Under the pieces are notes generated by a model. The model was given only the letters and a program-made list of their open reading frames with translations. It made no database searches and had not been told where the DNA came from. The translations under genes were made by a program, and so were the position numbers. Below, one piece after another: positions 14,401 through 22,073 of a stretch of 23,070 bases of DNA. Origin of the DNA: a virus. Every line of letters begins with the position of its first letter. The first letter of the stretch is position 1. Location: positions 1-23,070 of IMG/VR virus record IMGVR_UViG_3300006752_000247; one strand, written 5' to 3'.

Positions 14401-16371
14401 CTATCTTAGACCGGCTAATTCTTTCATTCTATCCATTTCTGGATTCGTATCTTCTGCCTGTTTGTATCTTTCCGTCATTTCATATACACTTTCAATAAAT
14501 GCTTTTGCTGGATTGATAAACTGTTCACCGTAATCTTTTTCTACCATTGTTAGTACTGCTGTTTCGCCTTTTGGAAATGCACCTGCTTCTTTATCGTAGT
14601 AAGAAAGTATAAACTCGCCTAATGGTGTCTTTTCGTCCTTTTCAAGTGTTATTTCGTCGCCGTCTGGACCGTCTATCTTATCGCCTTTTTTCTTGCCATT
14701 CATTTTGGCTTTCTTTACAGCGTGTGCGTATGCATTGCCTTCGTCAAACTCAATATCGCCATCGCGCATTGCATCCATTGCTTGTTGCTCAATATCAGCA
14801 TCATCCCAATAAAGCATATCTTCTGGTCCAGGTAATGTATTAGGATCAATCTCTGGCTTACCATTTACAATTTTAACTTGAACTTCTACTTCGTGTTCGC
14901 CGCCATCTTGATCAGTAACAAATAACGCCATAGTTCCTACTTTGCCTTCATCTGCTTCGTTAGTAGGTGTTTCAGCAAACTGACCCATCATTTCTTCAAA
15001 CGCTGATTCAATTTCCATTTCTTCTTTACTTAGATACTTGTCTTTGATTGCGCCTTTTTCTTCTTCGCTTGCACCTTCACGTCCAGCTTTTTGTAATGCT
15101 TCAAAACCTTTTTTGCCGTACTTCTTAATACCTGTGTAACGTTGTAAGCCTGACTCTTCTACTTCTTCGTCATCTTTTTCCCACGGTGCTTTTTTAAGAC
15201 TAACTTTTTTCTTCTTCTCACCACGTGGAGTTTCATCTGCATTATAACGGGCGCGATCTTCTGCACCTTCAATTTTTTTACATTTGTTTACACGTTTGCC
15301 TTTGTTCTTGCCAGTACCTGCTTGTGTACCAACTTTTCTGTGTCCAGGCCAGCACTTGTCTGGTCCTGCTACTTCTGCCATTAAATCTTCAGCAGTTAAT
15401 TCTTCAGCTTTGTTTGCTTCACTTACTAATTTATAAATGTAGGGGAATACATCTGATAGTTCTTCATTGAACTGTTTAATAGTAAGTTGATCAATCCAAT
15501 TTTCAGCAACATCAGTAGGAACATCTTCAAGTACAGGGGTTTCAAATGCTTCAAATGTTTCTTTATAATATGCTGGCTTCTGTAATGATTCTAGTGTTTT
15601 CTTAATTGTACCTACACGTTGCTTAACAACATCTACATACTCTGCAAGGCTTTCTGCCATTACTGCTGAACGACCCATGTAAGATTTAAACTTACGTAGT
15701 TTATTCATTTCTTCTGACATACTTACAATATGCTTACCAAACTCATCATGCGGTACTCCGCCTTCTGATACATGTCTTGCCATTGCTCTTGCACCAGTAA
15801 GATGTTTGAAAGGATATTTAAATCTTTCACCTTCTGAGCTTTCAACATATATTGCGCCAATTTTTCTAGTGCGTCCTGCACTGGCTTCTTGATCAACACC
15901 TTCTGTATGTTTGATCATTAAACGTGCTCCATCAAAGTCTTGATAAGACTGTCTTGATGTGCCATATAATTTTGATTCGTTCATTCCGTTATCCCCGTCA
16001 CGATTCTTTGCCAAAAATTTGTAATCTCTTTGATCTAAATTAGATTTTGTTATGTCTCTTGTGTCAAATTCTAGTGTTCGTTTTCTTGCAAACATGCGTA
16101 GTTCTTTTAAGAAATCGTACCAGCCTTTTTTTGCTATATCAGACTCAGTAGCAACTAAGTCGCCACCGTATACTACTGCCACACTTTTTTCATCTAGACT
16201 TACACTAACTTTACCAATTGGACGACCTTCATTTACAAAGTCAAAATCAAAGTATCTACCTAGTTTAGGTTCGTTAGTTACATTGCCTTCAGCATCACCA
16301 ATTGTAATACTTGGAAAGCGTCCACGTATCTTATTAAATAGTTCTTCTGCTGTTACGTCTAAATTCTGCAT
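14401..16371 (-). CDS. Large acidic protein of unknown function (possible virion/head-associated protein)
   Basis: A 656-aa protein from ATG 16371; a TTG five codons upstream would overlap gp17 and is not needed. I do not recognise a catalytic domain. The N-terminal 130 residues look like a compact alpha/beta domain (ITIGDAEGNV, VSVSLDEKSVAVVYGG). Residues from about 340 to 420 are Lys-rich, with DKCWPGHRKVGTQAGTGKNKGKRVNKCKK, a pattern I associate with marine T4-like phage proteins. The C-terminal third is strongly acidic and ends MDRMKELAGLR, resembling the LAGL-type ends of several marine phage structural proteins. Start is preceded by GATAAATA with a 5-nt spacer and no ribosome-binding site. 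Position after gp17 and the late-type element suggest a late, virion-related role; that is inference. Confidence 0.8.
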   Translation of the reverse strand: MQNLDVTAEELFNKIRGRFPSITIGDAEGNVTNEPKLGRYFDFDFVNEGRPIGKVSVSLDEKSVAVVYGGDLVATESDIAKKGWYDFLKELRMFARKRTLEFDTRDITKSNLDQRDYKFLAKNRDGDNGMNESKLYGTSRQSYQDFDGARLMIKHTEGVDQEASAGRTRKIGAIYVESSEGERFKYPFKHLTGARAMARHVSEGGVPHDEFGKHIVSMSEEMNKLRKFKSYMGRSAVMAESLAEYVDVVKQRVGTIKKTLESLQKPAYYKETFEAFETPVLEDVPTDVAENWIDQLTIKQFNEELSDVFPYIYKLVSEANKAEELTAEDLMAEVAGPDKCWPGHRKVGTQAGTGKNKGKRVNKCKKIEGAEDRARYNADETPRGEKKKKVSLKKAPWEKDDEEVEESGLQRYTGIKKYGKKGFEALQKAGREGASEEEKGAIKDKYLSKEEMEIESAFEEMMGQFAETPTNEADEGKVGTMALFVTDQDGGEHEVEVQVKIVNGKPEIDPNTLPGPEDMLYWDDADIEQQAMDAMRDGDIEFDEGNAYAHAVKKAKMNGKKKGDKIDGPDGDEITLEKDEKTPLGEFILSYYDKEAGAFPKGETAVLTMVEKDYGEQFINPAKAFIESVYEMTERYKQAEDTNPEMDRMKELAGLR

Positions 16372-16376
16372 AAATG

Positions 16377-16384
16377 TATTTATC
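16377..16384 (-). promoter_or_regulatory. Late promoter-like GATAAATA for the 656-aa gene
   Basis: GATAAATA (16384-16377) overlaps the gp17 stop (TGA followed in frame by TAA) and sits 5 nt before ATG 16371. It matches the NATAAATA late motif of T4-like marine phages. Expected start coincides with the A of ATG. Confidence 0.55.
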
Positions 16385-17963
16385 AATAGTTACTACTAAT
16401 GAAGATCGGCATTGGTGCTTCATAATCTTCATCTTGTTCGGCTTGATTGAATGTATTATACACTCTTGGATCCCAGTCTTTGAGAACAGCCATCATTCTT
16501 ATAGCAAGTAATGTAGCACTTACTAGATCATCTGTCATTCCTGATTTTGCTTGGAAACTTGATCCTGTTGCAACAAATCCTTTTAGTTCTGATAATAAAG
16601 GTTTACTTGTTATAGACATTTTATCGTTTTCTATCATAGTTTTAAGTCTACTACATGCAGTAATTTTTGTACCGTGTGTAGTATTAAAGCCTTTGCGGAA
16701 CTTACGTACATGTCCTTTACGTATAGGTTCACTTACAAATAGTCCTGGTATGTTTTCTTCACCAAAGTCATTAATAACAATAAGTGCGGCTTCACCTATA
16801 CCATTGTTTTCTACACTCCAATATACATTAGTATCAGACTTAGTTTCAGTAGCAATGTAATTACATATATCACTTAATACTCTAACTTGTCCTGGAATGC
16901 CTGTTTGGTTATGTTGCCACTCTGCTACTTGTTCATAACTAGGTAATTCAAATACTTCGATTGCGGCATTATCTCCGCCTGTACCCATACTTGGATCTAG
17001 TGCAACTGCATATGTAAACTCTGAGCTTGGCTTTTTATACCAGCGAGTCTGACCCATATTTAATATAGGATTTTTACCATCCATTGCGGCCAACTTAATA
17101 CTGTTAATAAGTGTTTCGTCAAATACTAGGAATTCACAACCATACTCACGTCTAAACTTTTCTTCGCCTATACGTCCAATTTCTGCTTCTTTCCACTCTT
17201 CGTCTCTGTCTGGATGTTCTTGCCATTCTGCAACAAAACTATGAAAGCCATTTGATCCTAGTTCTTGCTCATTGCCATGTGCATCAAACTTTTCTTCTGC
17301 TTGTTTCCAAATAGTAGCAAATGTATCTTCATCACTGTTAGGTGTGCTAGTAATAATAGCACGACCACCTGTTGCTAGTGTAGGTGATATTGATGTCCAA
17401 AACTCTTCTGCGATGTTAGGTTGCACAAATGCAAACTCGTCACAGTATAGTAATGATATGGACATACCACGTCCAGTATTTCCAGTAGTTGTTTGTGATA
17501 CAATTCTACTACCATTTTCAAATTCAATTGAGCCTTTATTATAACTTGTAACACCTGCTCTAATATGATCTTCACACGTTTCATATATGTAACGTATACG
17601 TGCCATAATCTCTTGAGCACCTGTGTACTTGTGTGCCGCAATTAGTATAGTTTGATCAGGTACAAACATTGCATACCATGCTAGGTATATTGCCGCACAT
17701 GTAGTTTTACCTGTTTGTCTAGGCATCATGTTTATATTAAAGCGATAGTTGTGATAACTGTGCATCAAACGCAACTGATACTCATAAGGATCAAACAACA
17801 ACTTACCTTGTACAGGGTGTTGTATGTAAGCAAACTTCTTAGCAAAGTACAAGTAACCTTCGTTAGGATCTGTACATGCTAGTAAGTCAGCAATTTGTGC
17901 TTCGCTAAATGTTTCTGTTTGATTGGCCTTTTTGGTAAGGACACCGTCTAAACTCTTGCTCAT
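16383..17963 (-). CDS. 17: Terminase large subunit gp17 (packaging ATPase/nuclease)
   Basis: A 526-aa DNA-packaging motor that pumps concatemeric DNA into proheads and cuts it at headful. N-terminal ATPase: Walker A PRQTGKTT (81-88), Walker B LLYCDEF (171-177), coupling motif STPN (206-209). C-terminal RNase H-like nuclease: D323 in ALDPSMGTGGD, E385 in ENNGIG, D478/D479 in MTDDLVSATLL. Length is slightly below T4 gp17 (610 aa). I start it at ATG 17963 (MSKSLDGV); an upstream in-frame TTG at 17978 would abut the T-run of the preceding terminator. No clear ribosome-binding site; GTAAATA lies 4 nt upstream. Its probable small subunit (gp16) is separated by two genes and a terminator. Confidence 0.95.
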   Translation of the reverse strand: MSKSLDGVLTKKANQTETFSEAQIADLLACTDPNEGYLYFAKKFAYIQHPVQGKLLFDPYEYQLRLMHSYHNYRFNINMMPRQTGKTTCAAIYLAWYAMFVPDQTILIAAHKYTGAQEIMARIRYIYETCEDHIRAGVTSYNKGSIEFENGSRIVSQTTTGNTGRGMSISLLYCDEFAFVQPNIAEEFWTSISPTLATGGRAIITSTPNSDEDTFATIWKQAEEKFDAHGNEQELGSNGFHSFVAEWQEHPDRDEEWKEAEIGRIGEEKFRREYGCEFLVFDETLINSIKLAAMDGKNPILNMGQTRWYKKPSSEFTYAVALDPSMGTGGDNAAIEVFELPSYEQVAEWQHNQTGIPGQVRVLSDICNYIATETKSDTNVYWSVENNGIGEAALIVINDFGEENIPGLFVSEPIRKGHVRKFRKGFNTTHGTKITACSRLKTMIENDKMSITSKPLLSELKGFVATGSSFQAKSGMTDDLVSATLLAIRMMAVLKDWDPRVYNTFNQAEQDEDYEAPMPIFISSNY

Positions 17964-17967
17964 ACTG

Positions 17968-17974
17968 TATTTAC
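17968..17974 (-). promoter_or_regulatory. Late promoter-like GTAAATA upstream of gp17
   Basis: GTAAATA (17974-17968) lies 4 nt before the gp17 ATG and directly after the T-run of the terminator, one base from the NATAAATA pattern. A terminator followed by a promoter here would make gp17 a separate late transcript. Confidence 0.4.
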
Positions 17975-17976
17975 TC

Positions 17977-18003
17977 AAAAAAATAGGGCCCGGAAGCCCT
18001 ATT
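17977..18003 (-). terminator. Intrinsic terminator before gp17
   Basis: Minus-strand AATAGGGC, a 6-nt loop TTCCGG, GCCCTATT, then seven T. The 8-bp GC-containing stem plus T-run is a textbook rho-independent terminator, 13 nt after the stop of the 224-aa gene. Confidence 0.85.
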
Positions 18004-18016
18004 GAATTTGTGTATT

Positions 18017-18691
18017 TTAGCTACAGCCGCAAGAGCCGCAAGCCATTAATTTCTTTTTGCCTGGAGCACCGCATTCTGGACAATCATGTTCTTCGTCATC
18101 ATCATGATCGTGGTCGCCTGCTTCTTCTACATCGCCAGCCATTAACTCTTTGAGTCTAGCCGCTAATTTTTCTTTAATTTCGTCTTGTAACGCCATTGGA
18201 TTGTCGCCGCCCTGTGTTGCAGGATATGCCGCTTTAGACTTATGTAAATCATCACCTGAATTAATTACATCGTCAATCGCACCGTATTTTTCATCTGGTT
18301 CGTTAGCATATGCTTCATCAGCTTCAATATCGTCCATACAACTACTTGCACCAACATGTTGCTTACCGCAATTATCACATGGTTCGTCTTGTACGCCTGG
18401 TTTAAGATCGTCCATATCTTTATCCATATCTGGACCTTTAACTATGTCACGTAATCTTTCCATGTCTCTACGCATTGGCATAATATCAGCGTCAACTTCT
18501 TTAGCGCCTTCCATGCCTGCGTTTTTCATCATATCAATTAAATCTGCAACATGTTCTTTGCCGCTTGCATTCATTGATACATTCATTGTTACTGGGTTAC
18601 CTTTGTCCATCTCTGGTGCTGGACTAGGCATAGGCATTGGTAAGCCTTCCTGTGCAACATCAATCGACTCTATTAACTTTTTCATATTCAT
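18017..18691 (-). CDS. Unknown 224-aa protein with two Cys clusters (zinc-ribbon-like)
   Basis: I do not recognise this protein. It begins MNMKKLIESIDVAQEG, then has a Met/Pro-rich stretch (PMPMPSPAPEMD) and an acidic helical middle. Two metal-site candidates are clear: CDNCGKQHVGASSC (C105, C108, H112, C118) and a C-terminal CPECG...CGSCGC (C204, C207, C218, C221, C223), just after an Asp/His run DHDHDDDEEHD. This could be a pair of zinc ribbons or knuckles. It starts at ATG 18691, sharing a base with the stop of the upstream gene (TAATG), and ends before a strong terminator, so it closes the gp16-containing transcript. A role in packaging or assembly is inferred only from position. Confidence 0.75.
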   Translation of the reverse strand: MNMKKLIESIDVAQEGLPMPMPSPAPEMDKGNPVTMNVSMNASGKEHVADLIDMMKNAGMEGAKEVDADIMPMRRDMERLRDIVKGPDMDKDMDDLKPGVQDEPCDNCGKQHVGASSCMDDIEADEAYANEPDEKYGAIDDVINSGDDLHKSKAAYPATQGGDNPMALQDEIKEKLAARLKELMAGDVEEAGDHDHDDDEEHDCPECGAPGKKKLMACGSCGCS

Positions 18692-19212
18692 TATTTTGTC
18701 TCCGATACCGCCGCACTTGGATCGTGCTCACGTTCTGTTTTTACTTTTTCAAGTTCTTTTAACAATTCCATTACTCTGTTTTCACCAACTGAATCTTGTG
18801 CGCTTTCGCCGCCCATATCTTCTGTTGTTAACTTTGCTTGATACACAGTGTCTTCAGGCATTTCCTGATACTTCTCTTGCATCTCTAATGGATTTCTTAC
18901 AATGATATGTGCTTGATCTATGTTACAGCACTGTCCAATATATTCTTGTAATACTTGTTGTGTGGAAGGATAGTTAAGTTCAACTTCGAAGTATGTAACT
19001 TCCATGTTTTCTAATTGTGGAAAATCTAACGGACGTTCTGTAATAGGGGTCTTTTTACCTTTGCTCATACTAGCAACATCATACTTTTGTAAGCATGTTT
19101 TGATGCTGTCTTCGCAACCTTCAGGTAAATTACCTGCAATACCTATTTTAAATGCATAAGTCTTTTTAGACTCGTTTAGCAATTCTTGAAATCGTGTTTC
19201 CATATTATCCAT
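18691..19212 (-). CDS. Unknown 173-aa protein between gp16-like and zinc-ribbon genes
   Basis: A 173-aa protein I cannot name. The N-terminal part (about 15-110) reads as an alternating strand/helix domain (KKTYAFKIGIAGNLPEG, DSIKTCLQKYDVASMS, VTYFEVELNYPSTQQVLQEYIGQ, AHIIVRNP), compatible with a ferredoxin-like fold. The C-terminal 40 residues are a charged helix and disordered tail (RVMELLKELEKVKTERE). ATG 19212 is used here; ATG 19203 (METRFQELL) is an alternative with better spacing from AGGATGG. GATAAATA lies 11 nt upstream. Its stop overlaps the next start by one base (TAATG). It sits in a packaging/assembly block, so it may act there. Confidence 0.75.
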   Translation of the reverse strand: MDNMETRFQELLNESKKTYAFKIGIAGNLPEGCEDSIKTCLQKYDVASMSKGKKTPITERPLDFPQLENMEVTYFEVELNYPSTQQVLQEYIGQCCNIDQAHIIVRNPLEMQEKYQEMPEDTVYQAKLTTEDMGGESAQDSVGENRVMELLKELEKVKTEREHDPSAAVSETK

Positions 19213-19222
19213 CCTATATAAG

Positions 19223-19723
19223 TTATTTATCCTTATCGAGTCCTTTGAGCTTTTCTAAGAGGCTGTTGCGATCTGTTACAACATAGCCTTCTCCAGCAAT
19301 CATACCGTCTTCTGTAACACCGCTGTCTTTATCTTGCTTTTCTTTTCTAAGTTGTAGTTCAACCATTTTTAACTTATTATTAAGTTTTGCTACCTTTGCA
19401 TCTAGTCCTGTTTTAAGTAGTCCTCCAGCAACTTCAAATACTCTGCCGCTATAACGACTTTCTACATTCATACCAAGATTCATTAAATCATCATATGCTT
19501 CAAGTGCTTTATCTGCTATTTCATTTAGCTCACTATCTGCTTTATCACCTAAGCCTTTAACGGCTGGTAATGCACTAGTAATTTTATCAAACTCTGCTAT
19601 ATCACGAAAACTATCTTCATGAGCTACTTCGTGTTTAGCTTGCGCTTTTTCTTGTTTTTCTGCCTGTTGTATAATTTCTTTCGAATCAGGCATGTTGAGT
19701 AAATCTTCTAGTTTTTTGGTCAT
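19223..19723 (-). CDS. 16: Probable terminase small subunit (gp16-like)
   Basis: A 166-aa, nearly all-helical protein of the same length as T4 gp16 (164 aa), the small terminase that recognises DNA and regulates gp17. The supporting pattern is a central helical hairpin ALEAYDDLMNLGMNVESRYSG, then RVFEVAGGLLKTGLDAKVAKLNNKLKMVELQLRKEK, similar to the central coiled coil of T4 gp16 (R-x-x-EV-x-x-x-L, then N-x-x-L-x-L-x-K), followed by a flexible tail. Sequence similarity is weak by eye, so the call rests on length, helix layout and the packaging neighbourhood (gp4 upstream, gp17 downstream). ATG 19723 has a ribosome-binding site AGGAC and GATAAATA 27 nt upstream. A different helical assembly protein cannot be excluded. 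Confidence 0.6.
   Translation of the reverse strand: MTKKLEDLLNMPDSKEIIQQAEKQEKAQAKHEVAHEDSFRDIAEFDKITSALPAVKGLGDKADSELNEIADKALEAYDDLMNLGMNVESRYSGRVFEVAGGLLKTGLDAKVAKLNNKLKMVELQLRKEKQDKDSGVTEDGMIAGEGYVVTDRNSLLEKLKGLDKDK
19224..19231 (-). promoter_or_regulatory. Late promoter-like GATAAATA before the 173-aa gene
   Basis: GATAAATA (19231-19224) overlaps the final codons and stop of the gp16-like gene and lies 11 nt before ATG 19212. Confidence 0.5.
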
Positions 19724-19750
19724 GTGTCCTATACCATTATATGCTACTAT

Positions 19751-19758
19751 TATTTATC
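19751..19758 (-). promoter_or_regulatory. Late promoter-like GATAAATA before the gp16-like gene
   Basis: GATAAATA (19758-19751) overlaps the stop of gp4 and lies 27 nt before ATG 19723, leaving room for a leader with the AGGAC ribosome-binding site, the normal arrangement for a T4-type late gene. Confidence 0.6.
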
Positions 19759-20191
19759 GTCTTTTGCCGTTATGGAATATATCTTGTTCTGTTATAACTC
19801 TAAAAAATATACCTTTTTGTTTACAATATGCCCTTGCGGCTTCCCATTTTGCTTGGTTAACGACCCAAGATGCTTGGTTATGCTTACTTCGACCTAGTTT
19901 TTCTTTTACTGCTTGATTCTCTGGTTTTACTTCTATTAGTTCTACACGTTGCTTGCCTTTACGGTCTGCATATGCAATAAAGAAGTCCGGAACATATATT
20001 GTATGCTTTCCGGTTAATGGATTTTTGTATGGTATTTTAATTGCTTCACTAGCCCACTTAGCAACACTTGGGTGTTCGTCGCAAAAACGCATAAACGTAA
20101 ACTCCCAACTACTTCTATAAGTTGGTGTTTTTGTACCTATATACTTCTCAGGATTTTTGAGACTATATTTTCCCTGTGCAAATCTTCCCAT
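19754..20191 (-). CDS. 4: Head completion protein gp4 (PD-(D/E)XK nuclease fold)
   Basis: A 145-aa homolog of T4 gp4 (about 150 aa), needed to finish DNA-filled heads before tail attachment and related to TnsA-type nucleases. Family landmarks: GKYSLKNPEKYIGTKTPTYRSSWE at the N-terminus, FMRFCDEHPSVAKWASE, IPYKNPLTGKHTIYVPDFF and VELIEVKPE. The last two supply the PD...E-x-K catalytic pattern (D in VPDFF, E and K in EVKP). The C-terminal half has NQAKWEAARAYCKQKGI and a strand FRVITEQDIF. ATG 20191 lies 6 nt after the upstream stop; no strong ribosome-binding site. It sits between a 122-aa unknown gene and the gp16-like gene. Confidence 0.8.
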   Translation of the reverse strand: MGRFAQGKYSLKNPEKYIGTKTPTYRSSWEFTFMRFCDEHPSVAKWASEAIKIPYKNPLTGKHTIYVPDFFIAYADRKGKQRVELIEVKPENQAVKEKLGRSKHNQASWVVNQAKWEAARAYCKQKGIFFRVITEQDIFHNGKRR

Positions 20192-20197
20192 GGCATT

Positions 20198-20566
20198 TTA
20201 GTATATGATGTTTCGCTTTTCAATTTTTTCGTAATTTGAAGTTACTTTAAAACCAAGTGTGCTTGTTTTTTCTCTACTGTAGTTTAGTATGTTAGCAATG
20301 ATATCACTCATTTGTGTTGCATTTATACCTTTTAGTGTATCAATAAGTTCAAACACATTTATGTCATCTACTTTTGCTTGATTTAAGATTGCTGTACCTA
20401 CTGCAATAGCACTTGATTTTTCAAAGCCTCTGTTTTCAAAAAAGCCTATTACTGCGTCAACATCATTTGCTGGATAAGAAGTTTTTTCTGTTAAGTATTG
20501 ATTGAAAAATTCTTTAACTTCAGCACCACTATCTTGTGCTTTAACTGCTGGTAAATTATTTGCCAT
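20198..20566 (-). CDS. Conserved-looking 122-aa protein, unknown function
   Basis: A 122-aa mostly helical protein. It has an amphipathic middle (VIGFFENRGFEKSSAIAVGTAILNQAKVDDINVFELIDTLKG), then MSDIIANILNYSREKTSTLGFKV and a short C-terminal strand ending RNIIY. I associate this layout with small proteins encoded near baseplate/tail genes in marine T4-like phages, but cannot name a function. It starts at ATG 20566, one base after the stop of the tail-tube-like gene, so translation is coupled and it may be a tail or baseplate assembly partner. Confidence 0.72.
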   Translation of the reverse strand: MANNLPAVKAQDSGAEVKEFFNQYLTEKTSYPANDVDAVIGFFENRGFEKSSAIAVGTAILNQAKVDDINVFELIDTLKGINATQMSDIIANILNYSREKTSTLGFKVTSNYEKIEKRNIIY

Positions 20567-20567
20567 A

Positions 20568-21983
20568 TTATACGTTTCCTAATGGATTCTTTTGTGCGGC
20601 AATAGTACTACTGCCTGATTGTGCTTCTCTGTATTTAGTGACTATGGAGTTGGTAATGGATAGCATCTTGGGATCTTCATTACTTAGTAATTGATCAACT
20701 TCGTTTCTAACTATTGTTTTTTCATTTACAGTAAGGTTATCATATGCACCAAGTCCTGCGGCATTACCTACATTATAACCTGACAGTGTACTTACTGCAC
20801 CTATTGCAACAGCTCTTTCTGCAACTAAGTCTTTTAGTTCTGTATTGTTATCTAATGCTGTTTGTAAGTCTGCTGTATCTAATTGTTTAGATTGCCTAAT
20901 AGTTGTAATTGGTTTTGCTTCAGTTGTTTGTGTACCGTTACCACCTGATTTTGGAAAACTAGTATTAGCAAGTCCGCTTACATTTGTTCCTGTTGCTGTT
21001 CTAATAGTTTGTCCTGCAACTTGATATGCTTCATTACGTAAACCTTCTTTAGTAAGTTTCTTAGCGTTTTTAACTGTACGTGCCGCTGTAAGTAATGTAC
21101 CTAAGTCTGCTTTACCGCCTGCTAAATCTCCTAGTACACTAACACCGCCTGCTAATATACCCGAGCTACCAAATAGTCCTCCACCACTACCTGCGGCAAT
21201 TGGACTAGGTGTCGAATCATAATGTTCTGTTGCAAATCCTTTAGGTGTTGATCCTTCTGCTACAGCACCGTCTGCATAGAATACGCTTTCGTATGCTACT
21301 GTCATTGTATTCTGCACAGGCTCAGCACTTGCTGAATTATCAAGTGTGTCATGTGACCATTTTTCAATTATTGGATTTACTAATGTTAGTGTAAGATATT
21401 GATGTCTTGCTAACTGTGATATCTGTATACTTGTAAAGAACGGTTCGTATTGATTGTTATCTAAACCAAAGCGGTCGCCGTTTTGTGTACTACCTTTATA
21501 CGTATTAAATCTATCATATGGTCTTGCAGTTTGATTTGGTGCACCTGCGCCATCTCTACTACCATATGTACCATCTCTAAACATATAGTTATAGTATGCT
21601 GTCCATAACTGTGTTGTTATGCTATTGTTATCATCATGGAATATAATATTTACAGGACCGTAATCTATACGTGTTTGTACATTCTTTTTACGATTGTATT
21701 TGTTCTTAGTTTCAGTTGTAATATCAAAACTAGGCATAGTTACACTCTTAACAAGCATATTAACTTCATTAGTATGTCTGCTAACCCAACCTGGTAATAC
21801 TTTGTTTACTACGTTGTCGTTTAAGTTAAGTGTTACATGATATAGAAACTTTTGTTTGGGAGCTAAACGAAAGTTGTCGTCTGTGAATAAACGTGCCGCA
21901 TGTGAATAGTCGGCCATGTCGCCCTTTGGACTAAGTGCGCCGTTTACTAAGTTATCTAAGAATCCATTGAATATGTTCGCCAT
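20568..21983 (-). CDS. Gp19/gp54-superfamily tail-tube-like protein (possible tube initiator)
   Basis: A 471-aa protein. Residues about 35-245 look like a tail-tube fold related to T4 gp19 and gp54: KFLYHVTLNLND, then VNMLVKSVTMPSFDITTETKNKYNRKKNVQTRI, then GPVNIIFHDDNNSITTQLW, and later FFTSIQISQLARHQYLTLTLVNPIIEKW and TMTVAYESVFYADG. The rest (about 255-471) is a Gly/Ala/Ser/Thr-rich, low-complexity extension (AAGSGGGLFGSSGILAGG), absent from T4 gp19. Position directly after gp19 and this architecture fit a baseplate-tube initiator (gp54-like) or tail-terminal protein; I am unsure which. ATG 21983 has no ribosome-binding site but GATAAATA 5 nt upstream. Confidence 0.7.
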   Translation of the reverse strand: MANIFNGFLDNLVNGALSPKGDMADYSHAARLFTDDNFRLAPKQKFLYHVTLNLNDNVVNKVLPGWVSRHTNEVNMLVKSVTMPSFDITTETKNKYNRKKNVQTRIDYGPVNIIFHDDNNSITTQLWTAYYNYMFRDGTYGSRDGAGAPNQTARPYDRFNTYKGSTQNGDRFGLDNNQYEPFFTSIQISQLARHQYLTLTLVNPIIEKWSHDTLDNSASAEPVQNTMTVAYESVFYADGAVAEGSTPKGFATEHYDSTPSPIAAGSGGGLFGSSGILAGGVSVLGDLAGGKADLGTLLTAARTVKNAKKLTKEGLRNEAYQVAGQTIRTATGTNVSGLANTSFPKSGGNGTQTTEAKPITTIRQSKQLDTADLQTALDNNTELKDLVAERAVAIGAVSTLSGYNVGNAAGLGAYDNLTVNEKTIVRNEVDQLLSNEDPKMLSITNSIVTKYREAQSGSSTIAAQKNPLGNV

Positions 21984-21988
21984 ACTAA

Positions 21989-21996
21989 TATTTATC
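21989..21996 (-). promoter_or_regulatory. Late promoter-like GATAAATA for the tail-tube-like gene
   Basis: GATAAATA (21996-21989) follows the gp19 terminator and precedes ATG 21983 by 5 nt, with no ribosome-binding site between. Being in a true intergenic gap just after a terminator strengthens the promoter reading. Confidence 0.6.
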
Positions 21997-22021
21997 CAAT
22001 GTTATTAACTGCGTATAAAAT

Positions 22022-22044
22022 GAAAAAGGGGCAATGAAGCCCCT
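22022..22044 (-). terminator. Intrinsic terminator after gp19
   Basis: Minus-strand AGGGGC, loop TTCATT, GCCCCT, then a T-run: a 6-bp GC-rich stem with T tract about 30 nt after the gp19 stop. The rest of the 90-nt gap (21984-22073) contains only the GATAAATA box. Confidence 0.82.
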
Positions 22045-22073
22045 AATCCTAATTTGTTGTACTATTAAGTAAC

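Noticed and set aside
17964-17978. Gp17 start at TTG 17978
   Set aside because: This would start translation at the edge of the terminator T-run; ATG 17963 is five codons downstream and gives a normal N-terminus.
18150-18905. A 251-codon plus-strand open frame
   Set aside because: It is antisense to two coupled minus-strand genes with coherent proteins and Cys motifs, and its Ser-rich translation resembles no protein.
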